Below, piece by piece: positions 25,407 to 34,032 of a stretch of 64,000 nt of DNA. The position numbers and the translations under genes were made by a program. The notes under the pieces are model-generated. The model searched no databases and had not been told where the DNA came from. It saw only the letters and a program-made list of their open reading frames with translations. Location of the stretch: positions 1-64,000 of the forward strand of contig JABARH010000002.1 of NCBI GenBank assembly GCA_019187665.1, written 5' to 3'. Each line of letters begins with the position of its first letter. Position 1 is the first letter of the stretch. This stretch comes from Anaerolineales bacterium (lineage in GTDB: Bacteria > Chloroflexota > Anaerolineae > Anaerolineales > Villigracilaceae).

Positions 25407-25814
25407 GGCAAACTGGAGTTTGCCGCACTATACAAACAAAGGCAAGATGAAGTTTGCCGCACTATGCAAACAAAGGCAAGATGAAGCTTGCCGCACTATA
25501 CAAACAAAGGCAAGATGAAGTTTGCCGCACTATACAAACAAAGGCAAGATGAAGTTTGCCGCACTATACAAACAAAGGCAAGATGAAGTTTGCCGCACTA
25601 TACAAACAAAGGCAAGATAGAGTTTGCCGCACTATACAAACAAAGGCAAGATGAAGTTTGCCGCACTATACAAACAAAGGCAAGATGAAGCTTGCCGCAC
25701 TATACAAACAAAGGCAAGATGAAGCTTGCCGCACTATACAAACAAAGGCAAGATGAAGTTTGCCGCACTATACAAACAAAGGCAAACTGAAGTTTGCCGT
25801 ACTATACAAACTTT
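25407..25814 (-). repeat. Twelve tandem 34-bp repeats between the isomerase gene and luxS
   Basis: Unit starts fall at 25407, 25441 and every 34 bp to 25781. The consensus on the plus strand is GGCAAGATGAAGTTTGCCGC then ACTATACAAACAAA. Each unit holds a GGCAA...TTGCC hairpin; the first has a perfect 8-bp stem GGCAAACT-GG-AGTTTGCC. The last unit overlaps the stop codon (TAG, 25802-25804) of the isomerase gene, and the first sits against the luxS ribosome binding site. There are no spacers, so this is not CRISPR. Confidence 0.92.
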
Positions 25815-27043
25815 GACAAATGTTTGTAACTATCCGCGAGCGCTTTTTCCCACGACGCCACATGGTGATACAACTCCACCGAGGCATAGCCGGAGAAGCC
25901 GTTGTCTTTGAGGGTCTTGAACGTGGCGGCAAAATCCATCGTCCCCTCGCCGGGGATTTCGTGGAAGTGGACAATGCCCGTCAACGTGTTGGCGACCATC
26001 TTATCCATCAGAAGTTTTCCGTTTGTGTCTTTCGTGCTTCGCAAATAGATGATGATCGGGCGAGCGCGCTCCAGCACATCGTAAGTCAAGCCCGGAACCG
26101 AAATGAGGTAGACGAAGATTTCGCTTTCAAACGGAGACTGCCCCGCATACAAACTGTGATAGTCCACAAAAGCGGGCGGCGCTGTGATGTTTACCGATCC
26201 CAGAATCGATTCGACGCGCTTCTTTTGTCGCGCTTCGGGTGCTTCATCGTAAAAGTAAATGGGGTGATCGGGGTCAACTAAAAGATAATCCGCCGTCTCG
26301 GGGAAGTAGATCAGGTATTTGGCAAAGTTCAAATCCATCTTGAGGTCGTCACTCGCCTTCACCAACTTTAGGTTATAACCCTCCTGCGAATCGGACACGT
26401 GCAAAAACTTCGCGCGCGGCGCGGCTTTGCCCAGCGCCTCAAGATAGTTCGTCTCGGAGCAATAGTTATGATTCAGATCGAGGTGCAATTGGAAACGCGA
26501 TGAACCGATCTCATCCACGAGATCCATGCCCTGCGCGAGCGTCTCGATGTACATGCCGGGCTCAGGCTCGATCAACAATGTGATATTGTCGTCGTCGCGC
26601 AACAACGAAAGGCATTGATGGATGCTATCCACCAGCAACTCGCGCGGATGGACAGACGGGTTGCTCACATGCTCATCGCGGATGAAGCCGCTTCCAAACG
26701 AGACGAGCGGGATGCCCAGCCTGCGGGCAACATGCACTCCCCTGCGGACGAGGTCAATGCGGCGTTTGCGCCCCGCCAGATCGGGAGTCATCAACGAAGG
26801 TTCGTGCGGACGCTGCGGCGTGAAGAAATGCGAAGCGGTAGACATGCAAGCCGCGGTCACTTCCAGCGAATCGAGTTTCCGCTTGATCGCGTCGAGATCG
26901 TCGTCGGTCAGGTTGAACGGGTTGAACTGGTCGCGGTGAAACGAGAGTTCCACGCCGGGGTAGCCCGCCTGATCCACCACTTCGATGGCGCGCAAAAAAT
27001 CGAGGTTGGTTAACCCAAAGGTGCTGTAACTGAGTTTGATCAT
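25802..27043 (-). CDS. TIM-barrel sugar phosphate isomerase/epimerase, EboE-like
   Basis: The protein has 413 residues from ATG 27043. The AP-endonuclease 2/xylose-isomerase TIM-barrel pattern is clear: IKLSYSTFGLTNLDFLRAIEVVDQAGYPGVELS, VSFGSGF, LLIEPEPGMYIET (metal Glu), QLHLDLNHNYCSE (metal Asp), FLHVSDSQ, HFHEIPGEGTMDF (His/Glu), and YASVELYHH. It should isomerise or epimerise a small sugar-like substrate. Together with the cyclase and UbiA genes it recalls EboE, although EboE proteins I remember start differently, so the name is tentative. No strong ribosome binding site is seen. The last codons and stop lie inside the 34-bp repeat array. Confidence 0.72.
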   Translation of the reverse strand: MIKLSYSTFGLTNLDFLRAIEVVDQAGYPGVELSFHRDQFNPFNLTDDDLDAIKRKLDSLEVTAACMSTASHFFTPQRPHEPSLMTPDLAGRKRRIDLVRRGVHVARRLGIPLVSFGSGFIRDEHVSNPSVHPRELLVDSIHQCLSLLRDDDNITLLIEPEPGMYIETLAQGMDLVDEIGSSRFQLHLDLNHNYCSETNYLEALGKAAPRAKFLHVSDSQEGYNLKLVKASDDLKMDLNFAKYLIYFPETADYLLVDPDHPIYFYDEAPEARQKKRVESILGSVNITAPPAFVDYHSLYAGQSPFESEIFVYLISVPGLTYDVLERARPIIIYLRSTKDTNGKLLMDKMVANTLTGIVHFHEIPGEGTMDFAATFKTLKDNGFSGYASVELYHHVASWEKALADSYKHLSKFV

Positions 27044-27198
27044 GAAATTTGCTCGTGCGCGAGACGGCGCTCCTTGCCGCGCGGCGTCTGCCCGAATGGG
27101 CCGGGCAGGGAAACCCTCGAAAATTCGAGAAATACAACGCTGCTTTTTTATGGTTACGACACGCGATTTTACCACGCGTAAAAGGCGCACCCCCCTGC

Positions 27199-27217
27199 TA
27201 TAATTCCCCGATCAGGA
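27199..27217 (+). promoter_or_regulatory. -10 box and ribosome binding site of lipoprotein gene
   Basis: TATAAT at 27199-27204 and CAGGAGAA just before ATG 27224 give a short leader of about 12 nt. Confidence 0.55.
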
Positions 27218-27223
27218 GAACTC

Positions 27224-27769
27224 ATGTCCATCTCACATAAATTACTGATCGTTCTTCCGCTATGCGTGTTCATTCTTGCCTGCCGCTTCGTGATGGCTCC
27301 CATTGAACAGGCGCAGGAAACCGGCGCGACCGCCGCCGCGTTTGTCACCGAAGCCGGACAGTTCGTCACACAGGTATCCGGCTTTGCCACGCAGGCCGGC
27401 GACATGGCGACACAGATGGCGCCATTTGCAACCGCGTTCCCGCCCGGCACCGACGAGCCGGGGTTGCCCGCCGATCTGTTCAACCCGCAGAATCCGCCGC
27501 TGACCGAGTGGAATGGCATCCCGGTCATGCCGGGTGCAATCGCCGGGGACGAATCGCCGGGCTTGTACGGTTACACCATTCTGACGGATGTGAAAGCGGT
27601 GGAGGAATTTTACGCGCAACACCTGCCCGCGCTGGGCTGGTCGGAAACGTTCACCATGCCCAATTCATCCGGGATGGCTGTGCTGGTTTATCAAAAAGGA
27701 AACCAAATGCTGACGGTCACCATCACCGACATGCAGGATCACCTGCTGGTGATGTTGACGATGCAATAG
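27224..27769 (+). CDS. Lipoprotein of unknown function
   Basis: The protein has 181 residues. Signal peptide with lipobox FILAC (Cys20). A low-complexity helical part follows with repeated FVTQ/FATQAG units (about 40-70). The C-terminal globular part (about 92-181: EWNGIPVMPGAIAGDE, GYTILTDVKAVEEFYAQHLPALGW, VLVYQKGNQMLTVTITD) resembles a small alpha/beta domain found in Chloroflexota lipoproteins. It is anchored outside the membrane. It is divergent from the isomerase gene and convergent with the carboxypeptidase gene. No function can be assigned. Confidence 0.7.
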   Translation: MSISHKLLIVLPLCVFILACRFVMAPIEQAQETGATAAAFVTEAGQFVTQVSGFATQAGDMATQMAPFATAFPPGTDEPGLPADLFNPQNPPLTEWNGIPVMPGAIAGDESPGLYGYTILTDVKAVEEFYAQHLPALGWSETFTMPNSSGMAVLVYQKGNQMLTVTITDMQDHLLVMLTMQ

Positions 27770-27774
27770 CGCGT

Positions 27775-28734
27775 TTATCTTGTCCAGGTCAACAGCGTCT
27801 CCAGCACCCGCAGGTTGATGTCGAAATCGGTGTCGCGGTGGTTGGTCAACTCCATGTCCACCGCCGCGATGCCGAGCGCCACCGCATAATCGGCCAGCGT
27901 GCCGGAGTAGACGCATCCCGTATCAATTGGTGGCCAGGGGTACCCGCTGACCGCCGCGATGGCCTCCGCAAAACGGATCGAATCCTCGTCCCACGGTTCG
28001 CCACCGGGAAAGATCCCCAGCGCCGCGCTGTGATAGCTGATCAGCGCCTCCACCTTGTGCGCAGAGAGGAAGCGCATTACCGCCTTCGTTTCCGGCTCGG
28101 ACCCGGGGCCGCTCCCGCCGGTGGTAGGCAGCTCATTCCAGCATCCGTCGCGGTCCCATTCCGCCAGCCAGTGAACCGGAAAGTTGCGATTTAAGTCCAC
28201 TCCATTCGCATTGACGCGGCCATGCTCATCGCGGCTGCGCGCGTCGCCGTCCGGATTCAGGCTGTGCAGAATGTACAAGGTCACGTCGGGAGGAATTGTT
28301 TCGGGATGTTCGTCGAGAAAAACGATCAACTCCTCCGCGAGGCGGATCGTATTTCCCTCATACCCGCCGTGAATTCCCGCCACGATCATGCGCTGGCGTT
28401 CACCCTTTCCAAATGTATATACTTCGATGGGACGGCCCTGCGCGCTCAAGCCGATGACCTCCGCGCTGCGTCCCGATAAAAGATGAAACGCGGTGGGCGT
28501 GGCGGGCGGCGCCTCCTGTAGCGTGGCGCGCGGGTTGGGCGTGACCGACGGCACAAAAAAATAAACCGGGGTGGGGGATGGAAGTTTGTGCACTGCAACG
28601 ACTGGCAGATTTGCGGCTTGCGCGCCCCCGCGTTCGATGGTTAGAAAGACCAGCCCAAGCAGTCCAACCAATCCCGCGATATTCAACCCCCAGGCCAGAA
28701 ACACCCAAAACGAAGACAGGCGCTTGCGCGTCAT
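27775..28734 (-). CDS. M14-family zinc carboxypeptidase, membrane-anchored
   Basis: The protein has 319 residues from ATG 28734. One N-terminal transmembrane helix (about 10-30) precedes an M14 domain with zinc ligands HGGYEGN (HxxE) and His in SYHSAALGIFPGG, substrate residues NPDGDARSRDEHGRVNANGVDLNRNF, and a Glu in DMELTNHRD. It probably removes C-terminal residues from peptides outside the cytoplasm. Its ATG overlaps the TGA of cinA (ATGA), so the two genes are translationally coupled. Confidence 0.85.
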   Translation of the reverse strand: MTRKRLSSFWVFLAWGLNIAGLVGLLGLVFLTIERGGAQAANLPVVAVHKLPSPTPVYFFVPSVTPNPRATLQEAPPATPTAFHLLSGRSAEVIGLSAQGRPIEVYTFGKGERQRMIVAGIHGGYEGNTIRLAEELIVFLDEHPETIPPDVTLYILHSLNPDGDARSRDEHGRVNANGVDLNRNFPVHWLAEWDRDGCWNELPTTGGSGPGSEPETKAVMRFLSAHKVEALISYHSAALGIFPGGEPWDEDSIRFAEAIAAVSGYPWPPIDTGCVYSGTLADYAVALGIAAVDMELTNHRDTDFDINLRVLETLLTWTR

Positions 28735-29885
28735 GCGTTTTGCTCTGCTGTTTGCCGCAGCCAATTCAGGGCAATATTCACCGCCCAGTGCGGCGCATAT
28801 TTCGGCGGCCCGCCGTAGGTCTGCTGGCGCGACTGCCCGCCCTGCGGCGTGATCAGCGCGTGTTCGATAAGCGGGCCATTTTCTGTCATGTGCAATGCCA
28901 CACCCAACGCGGCCTTTGCAGAATGGCGCTGCATCGCTGCGTGCAGGCGCTCTGCAAGTTGATCGGGCGCGATCTCCGCCGCCTCCACCGCAGCCAGGTT
29001 GGCGGGCGAGGCGTTTGCCAGCCGCCGCGCCAGCTCGTGTTCCAGCCCCGATTCGAGCGCGATCACGTTCCAGCCGCGCGCGGCCGCGGCGCGCAGGGCC
29101 GCGGCCTCCAGCGTGTCCTCGTCTGCGCCAAAGATGGCGTCTCCCAGCCGCGCGCGAATCCCGGTTTCGATTTCGGCGATCATGCGGTCGGCTTCCGATT
29201 CGTTCCCGGCTTTGGCCGCGATGCGAACATCCACAATGCCGGTGTGCGCCGCCAGGCCGACGGTGGGGTTGGCAAGGCGTTCGAAGTCGGCCACCTTTTC
29301 ATCAATCGCGGCCTCGCTCCAGCCCGAGGTATGCAACAGGCGGATTTTGATGACAGCGTGCAGGTCAAATTTTTTCTGGAGATAGGGCGCGACGGATGAA
29401 TAGAAGAGCAGTTCCATCTCCTGCGGTACGCCGGGCAGCGAAATGATCGAGTTGCTGCCGGTTTCCACGATGAACGAAGGCGCGGTGCCGACCGGGTTTT
29501 CAATGACGATGGCGCCTTTTGGAATCCAGGCCTGGCGTTTTTGATTCTCACCCGGCGTACGGCCGTAGCGCGCGATAACGGCTTTTACCTGTTCCCACAA
29601 GTCTGCGCGGAACTCGGTCTCGACGCCGACCGCGCGCGCCGCCGCCTCGCGCGTCGGGTCGTCCACCGTAGGACCCAGCCCGCCGGTGGTGATGATAATG
29701 TCGGCGCGGCGCATGGAATCCTGGATCGCGCCCGCGATGCGTTGAACGTTGTCGCCGATGGTGACGGTGCGGAACAAGTCTACGCCCAGGCCGCGCAGGG
29801 CGCGCGCCAGAAAGCGCGTGTTGGTATCCACGATCTCGCCGAGCAGGATTTCGGTGCCGATGGTGATGATTTCAGCGGAGGGCAT
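28731..29885 (-). CDS. cinA: CinA-like protein with degenerate amidase domain
   Basis: The protein has 384 residues from ATG 29885. The N-terminal MoCF-like domain is intact (ITIGTEILLGEIVDTNTRFLA, IITTGGLGPTVDDPTREA, LPGVPQEMELLF). A KH-like middle follows. The C-terminal CinA domain is present, but the usual catalytic ESCTGG motif reads ALESGLEHEL, so nicotinamide-nucleotide amidase activity looks lost; the ADP-ribose pyrophosphatase part may still work. It begins 5 bp after the binding-protein stop upstream and overlaps the carboxypeptidase start by 4 bp, so all three form one operon. Confidence 0.85.
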   Translation of the reverse strand: MPSAEIITIGTEILLGEIVDTNTRFLARALRGLGVDLFRTVTIGDNVQRIAGAIQDSMRRADIIITTGGLGPTVDDPTREAAARAVGVETEFRADLWEQVKAVIARYGRTPGENQKRQAWIPKGAIVIENPVGTAPSFIVETGSNSIISLPGVPQEMELLFYSSVAPYLQKKFDLHAVIKIRLLHTSGWSEAAIDEKVADFERLANPTVGLAAHTGIVDVRIAAKAGNESEADRMIAEIETGIRARLGDAIFGADEDTLEAAALRAAAARGWNVIALESGLEHELARRLANASPANLAAVEAAEIAPDQLAERLHAAMQRHSAKAALGVALHMTENGPLIEHALITPQGGQSRQQTYGGPPKYAPHWAVNIALNWLRQTAEQNA

Positions 29886-29890
29886 GGGCG

Positions 29891-31063
29891 TCAGGGATAG
29901 AGCACTTCGAATTGGCCCGCGACCAGTTGATAGATGACGATGTTCGGCGGGGCGCAGTCGCCGAGCAGCGAGCAAGTGAGCGTGCCGCTCAATCCCGGAT
30001 ATTCGGCGGTGGCATACAGCGCGGCGCGCACGGCCTTGCGTCCGATGATAATATCGCGCCCGGTGGTTTTGAACGACCGCTCGATGGCGTTGAAGAGAAT
30101 CATGGCCGCGTCGTAGGCTTGCGCCGCAAAAACAGCCACAGGCTTTTCGTTGTAGCGCTCCTCGTATTTCTGCTGGAAGGACGCATCCAATTCGATGGTG
30201 GCCGGGCCGGAGAGATAGATCCCATCCGCATTCCGGGCCTTGGTGGCGATATCTGTGTTGAGCAATCCGTCCGACCCGATGATGGCGGTATTTCCCAGCC
30301 CCGTGATCGGCAGTTCCTTGAGAATGTTCATCGCATCTTCGGTGTAGACGGGAATATACAACACCTCCGGCGCGAGCGCGGCGATCTCTTCCATGATCGA
30401 GCGGGCGCTTTTCCCCGAAATGATCTGTTTTTGGGCGACGCATCCCCCGCCGCGCTGGGTGAACAAAACGCAGGCCTGCTCTTGCAATCCGTTCGAATAC
30501 GCGCTTCCATCGTGAATGGTTGCCATACTGCGCGCGTCCAGCGCCTCGAATGCAAACTCTGCCACCATGCTGGCCTGGCTCAAGTCGTTGTGAATCGTGC
30601 GGAAGAATCCATCCTGGTGCGCCTCCTCCGAGGTCAGGATGGCCGCCGTGCTGGAAGGTGAGATCAAGACCATGCCCGCCTCACTTAACACTGCGGCGGC
30701 CTTTTCGGTGGCGCCGGAGCAGGTGGCGCCAATCACGCCGAGGACGTTGGGATTTTGTGCCAACCGTTCCGCCGCGGCCTGGCCTCCCTCCGGAGTGCAG
30801 AGTTCATCCTCCTGCACCAATTCGATCGGATGATTCAAAATGGTCCCGCGATCGGCAATGGCAAGTTCCACGCCGCGCAGGGCGTCCACGCCATAAGGCG
30901 CGTTGGGGCCGCTCAAGGTTAAGGCCGCCGCGATCGTGAGCGGCTCGTCACTCCCAACTGTAACGCATCCCAGGGGGTCATTGCATGAACCGCTCATATC
31001 CGTGCTGGCACAGGCGGTCACGAACAGGCTGATTATGATCAACGCTGCAAACAGGTTTTTCAT
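29891..31063 (-). CDS. ABC transporter substrate-binding lipoprotein (Liv/amino-acid type)
   Basis: The protein has 390 residues from ATG 31063 with GAGGAG upstream. Lipobox LFVTAC. The periplasmic-binding type 1 fold is recognised by PLTIAAALTLSGPNAPYGVDALRGVELAI, GVIGATCSG, LISPSST, MATIHDGSAYSNGLQEQA and AQAYDAAMILFNAI. It is similar in layout to the LivK-like protein at 37787-39061 (same C-P-E-G-G segment and SC..DC near the end) and may serve the same transporter with another ligand, since no permease is adjacent. Confidence 0.82.
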   Translation of the reverse strand: MKNLFAALIIISLFVTACASTDMSGSCNDPLGCVTVGSDEPLTIAAALTLSGPNAPYGVDALRGVELAIADRGTILNHPIELVQEDELCTPEGGQAAAERLAQNPNVLGVIGATCSGATEKAAAVLSEAGMVLISPSSTAAILTSEEAHQDGFFRTIHNDLSQASMVAEFAFEALDARSMATIHDGSAYSNGLQEQACVLFTQRGGGCVAQKQIISGKSARSIMEEIAALAPEVLYIPVYTEDAMNILKELPITGLGNTAIIGSDGLLNTDIATKARNADGIYLSGPATIELDASFQQKYEERYNEKPVAVFAAQAYDAAMILFNAIERSFKTTGRDIIIGRKAVRAALYATAEYPGLSGTLTCSLLGDCAPPNIVIYQLVAGQFEVLYP

Positions 31064-31085
31064 GGGTCCGCTCCTCACTGCAAGA

Positions 31086-32240
31086 TTAAACAACATTGTA
31101 CTCGTTTATCAACCGTCCCTCTTCAAATCGTGCAAGATCGAGGGCCGAAACATCCAGCGTATGAAATTTCCCGTCCAGCAAATATTCCGCCATTAGTTTT
31201 CCAGCCGCCGGCCCGTGCATGAAACCATGACCTGAAAAACCCGCCACCACCAAAAAACCATCCACCGCAGTCTTCCCAAAAATCGGATGCGCGTCCGGCG
31301 TCACTTCATAAAGCCCCGCCCAATGCGCGGCGCGCTGCGCGCGCTCGAGCAATGGCAGGCGCGCCATGCCCGCCTCGAAATTAATCATTTCAAATTCCTC
31401 GTCCACGCTCTGGTCGAAGCCCGGCCTTTCATTTTGATTGCTCATGCCCACCAGCAGGCCGTCGCCCTCGCGATGAAAATACAACGACTGGCCGAAATCA
31501 ATCACAAACGGAAAGTCGGATGGAATCTCTCGCAGAGCGTTCGTTGTGAACATCTGCCTGCGAATCGGCCGGATGGGGAGGCGGACTCCGGCCATCTCGC
31601 CGACGACTCCCGCCCACGGCCCCGCGGCATTGACGATCGCCGCCGCCTCCACCCACCCCGAAGCGGTCTCCACGCCGCGCGCTTTTCCTCCCTCCACGCG
31701 CACTCCCGTCACGCCCGCGCTCGCGAAGGCCTTCGCCCCCAACCGCTGCGCCGCGTGGATATATCCCATCACCACGCTGTTCGGGTCCACCAGCCCATCT
31801 TTTTGATGAAATGTCCCGGCCCGCGCATCTTCGAATTTCATCAACGGCAGGCGTGCGCGCACTTCGTCGCCGCTCATTAATTCCGTCTGCACGCCGAGAC
31901 GATTCTGCAACTCCACATTGCGCTTAAATGTCTCCTCGTCGCGTGGATTGGTGGCGACCAGTAAATATCCGCACTGACGATAATTCACGTCCTGCCCAAT
32001 CTCCTCCTTGAAGCGTTCGATCATCGGCAGGCTTTCCAGCGAGAGACGTACGTTGATCTCTGTAGAAAATTGATAACGCACGCCGCCCGCGCAGCGCCCC
32101 GTCGCGCCTGCGCCAAAGAACGGTTCTGATTCAAGCAGGAGGATGTTCTTCTGTCCGCGCGCCGCGAGATGATAGAGCGTGCTGGCTCCCATCACGCCGC
32201 CGCCGATGATGACGATCTCCGCCGATTTTGGAAGTTCCAT
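31086..32240 (-). CDS. FAD-dependent amine/amino-acid oxidoreductase (SoxB/DadA type)
   Basis: The protein has 384 residues. N-terminal dinucleotide motif IVIIGGGVMGASTLYHLAARG, then GAGATGRCAGGVRYQFS, and the C-terminal FAD motif GLYEVTPDAHPIFGKT...GFLVVAGFSGHGFMHGPAAGKLMAEYLL, all typical of sarcosine oxidase beta/dimethylglycine dehydrogenase-like enzymes. It likely oxidises an N-methyl or secondary amino acid. It is placed 15 bp after an ornithine-cyclodeaminase family gene and 22 bp before a binding-protein gene on the same strand. Confidence 0.85.
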   Translation of the reverse strand: MELPKSAEIVIIGGGVMGASTLYHLAARGQKNILLLESEPFFGAGATGRCAGGVRYQFSTEINVRLSLESLPMIERFKEEIGQDVNYRQCGYLLVATNPRDEETFKRNVELQNRLGVQTELMSGDEVRARLPLMKFEDARAGTFHQKDGLVDPNSVVMGYIHAAQRLGAKAFASAGVTGVRVEGGKARGVETASGWVEAAAIVNAAGPWAGVVGEMAGVRLPIRPIRRQMFTTNALREIPSDFPFVIDFGQSLYFHREGDGLLVGMSNQNERPGFDQSVDEEFEMINFEAGMARLPLLERAQRAAHWAGLYEVTPDAHPIFGKTAVDGFLVVAGFSGHGFMHGPAAGKLMAEYLLDGKFHTLDVSALDLARFEEGRLINEYNVV

Positions 32241-32255
32241 TGTTCCGCCTCGCTT

Positions 32256-33245
32256 CTAAAAATCCACTCTTTGCCCAAGCCCCAATTTTCCCGCGTTGTT
32301 CAGCGCCAGTTGCGCGGCCAGCGCATCCTGCACCGCGATCCCAACCGATTTAAAATAGGTGATCTCGCCTGCTGCTGTGCGCCCGTTTTTTTGCCCCAGC
32401 GCGATCTCGCCCAGTTCCGCGTAAATGTGCGATTCGTCAAAAAGCCCTTCCTGCATCGGCTGGAGCAGGTCGCCGCTTTCGGCCAGCGCCGCCGAACGTG
32501 AATCTACGACGACTTTGGCGCGCGCCACCGTCTGCGCGGGGACCTCCTGCATCTCCGGCGTGTACGAGCCGATGGCGCTGATATGCGTCCCGGGTTTAAT
32601 ATCCGCGTCCGCGAAGACGGGATGCGTTGAAGTTGTCGCTGTGCAAATAATGTCCGCATCTTTCGCCGCCTGAGCGGGTGAGGCCGCCACGCGCAGATTC
32701 TTCGGGATGCGTCCGCGCCCGGCCATTTCCGCCGCAAATATTTCCGCGCGCTCGCGGCTGGTATTAAACACCCAGACCGATTCGATCTCGCGCACGGCGC
32801 AAGCCGCTTCAAGTTGGGTGCGTCCCTGTTTGCCCGCGCCAAAGACGGCCAGCGTTTTGCTGTCTGCGCGCGCGAGCAGGTCAATCGCCGCGCCGCTTCC
32901 CGCGCCGGTGCGGATGGCCGTCAGCGCGCCGCCCTCGAGCAGCGCCAGCGCGCGGCCGGTGTCTGCCTCGAGAACCACGACGGCCGCGTGAATGTAGGGC
33001 AGGCCGCGTTTTGGATTCTGCGGATGGATCGAGACGATTTTCACTGCCAGCGCTTCGGTTTCCTGGGTTTGCACATAGGCAGGCATGAAGAGCGCGAGTC
33101 CGTTGTGGGGCGGGATGGCGAGGCGCGTCCGCAAGGGCGCGTCCGCTTTCCCGTCGGAGAGGGAGGCGTAGGCGTGTTTCATCGCTTCAATGGCCTCGCG
33201 CATGGGCAGGGCTTGCCGCACTTCGTCGGCTGTCAAGATCAGCAT
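32256..33245 (-). CDS. Ornithine cyclodeaminase/mu-crystallin family protein
   Basis: The protein has 329 residues from ATG 33245, preceded by GGAGG. Motifs: MLILTADEVRQALPMREAIEAMKHAY, the Arg in PLRTRLAIP, the Rossmann segment LAVFGAGKQGRTQLEAACAVREIESVWVFN and VVVDSRSAALAESGDLLQPM. Members make proline from ornithine or reduce cyclic imino acids (ketimine reductases). Beside an FAD amine oxidase, an imine reductase role is plausible but not proven. The liv transporter terminator lies just upstream. Confidence 0.85.
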   Translation of the reverse strand: MLILTADEVRQALPMREAIEAMKHAYASLSDGKADAPLRTRLAIPPHNGLALFMPAYVQTQETEALAVKIVSIHPQNPKRGLPYIHAAVVVLEADTGRALALLEGGALTAIRTGAGSGAAIDLLARADSKTLAVFGAGKQGRTQLEAACAVREIESVWVFNTSRERAEIFAAEMAGRGRIPKNLRVAASPAQAAKDADIICTATTSTHPVFADADIKPGTHISAIGSYTPEMQEVPAQTVARAKVVVDSRSAALAESGDLLQPMQEGLFDESHIYAELGEIALGQKNGRTAAGEITYFKSVGIAVQDALAAQLALNNAGKLGLGQRVDF

Positions 33246-33260
33246 GAGTTCCTCCGAATG

Positions 33261-33296
33261 AAAAAACGCAGAGGACAAGGCTGGCCTCTGCGTTTT
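33261..33296 (-). terminator. Terminator of the liv operon
   Basis: A 12-bp perfect stem (AAAACGCAGAGG 33263-33274, complement 33285-33296) is followed on the minus strand by TTTTTT. It separates the transporter operon from the cyclodeaminase gene, although some readthrough is likely since the gene start is only 16 bp away. Confidence 0.8.
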
Positions 33297-33315
33297 CCGG
33301 GTTCAGTCTCCTCGT

Positions 33316-34029
33316 CTATTCGATGCCGAGGTAGGCTTTTTGCACGGTGGGGTCGTTCCTGAGTTGTTCGGCTTTGTCGCCCAGCACGATCTCGCCGGTT
33401 TGCAGCACGTATCCGCGATGCGCGATGGAGAGCGCCATGAGGGCGTTTTGTTCCACGAGCAGGATGGTGACGCCCTCGTTATTGATCTGTTGGATGATGT
33501 CGAAGATGAGTTCCACCAGCACGGGCGCGAGGCCCATGGAGGGTTCGTCCATCAACAGGAGTTTGGGTTCGGCCATGAGGGCGCGGCCGGTGGCGAGCAT
33601 TTGCTGTTCGCCGCCGGAGAGGGTGCCGGCCAGTTGCGCGCGGCGTTCTTTGAGGCGCGGGAAGAGGTGGAAGACGCGTTCCATGTTGCGCGCGAGCTTG
33701 CCTGTGTCGCTTTGGCTGTACGCGCCCATTTCGAGGTTTTCGGTGACGGACATGCGGGCGAATACGCCGCGTCCTTCCGGCACCATGGAGACGCCCTTGT
33801 AGACAACCTCGTGCGCAGGGTATTTGATCAGGTCTTCGCCGTTGAGCGTGATGTTGCCTTCGCTCGGTTTGAGCAGGCCGGAGATGGTGCGCAGAGTGGT
33901 GGTCTTGCCTGCGCCGTTGCCGCCGATGAGAGTGACGATTTCACCCTGTTCGATGTGCAGGTTGATGCCCTTGAGGGCGTGGATGTTGCCGTAGAACGTG
34001 TGGACGTTTTCAACGTTGAGCATGGACAT
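33316..34029 (-). CDS. livF: Branched-chain amino acid-type ABC transporter ATPase LivF
   Basis: The protein has 237 residues. Walker A GGNGAGKTTTL, signature LSGGEQQMLATGRALM, Walker B LLLMDEPSMGLAP, and the LivF-type end GDKAEQLRNDPTVQKAYLGIE. It drives uptake with LivG. Gap of 3 bp to livG. The transported compound may be a branched-chain amino acid, an amide or another small amine. Confidence 0.95.
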   Translation of the reverse strand: MSMLNVENVHTFYGNIHALKGINLHIEQGEIVTLIGGNGAGKTTTLRTISGLLKPSEGNITLNGEDLIKYPAHEVVYKGVSMVPEGRGVFARMSVTENLEMGAYSQSDTGKLARNMERVFHLFPRLKERRAQLAGTLSGGEQQMLATGRALMAEPKLLLMDEPSMGLAPVLVELIFDIIQQINNEGVTILLVEQNALMALSIAHRGYVLQTGEIVLGDKAEQLRNDPTVQKAYLGIE

Positions 34030-34032
34030 TTT

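Noticed and set aside
25407..25814. CRISPR array
   Set aside because: Repeats of 34 bp follow each other without any spacers, and no cas genes are near.
29886..30443. Longer CinA starting upstream of 29885
   Set aside because: The added N-terminal residues overlap the binding-protein gene in another frame and have no protein pattern; MPSAEIITIGTEILLG is the usual CinA start.
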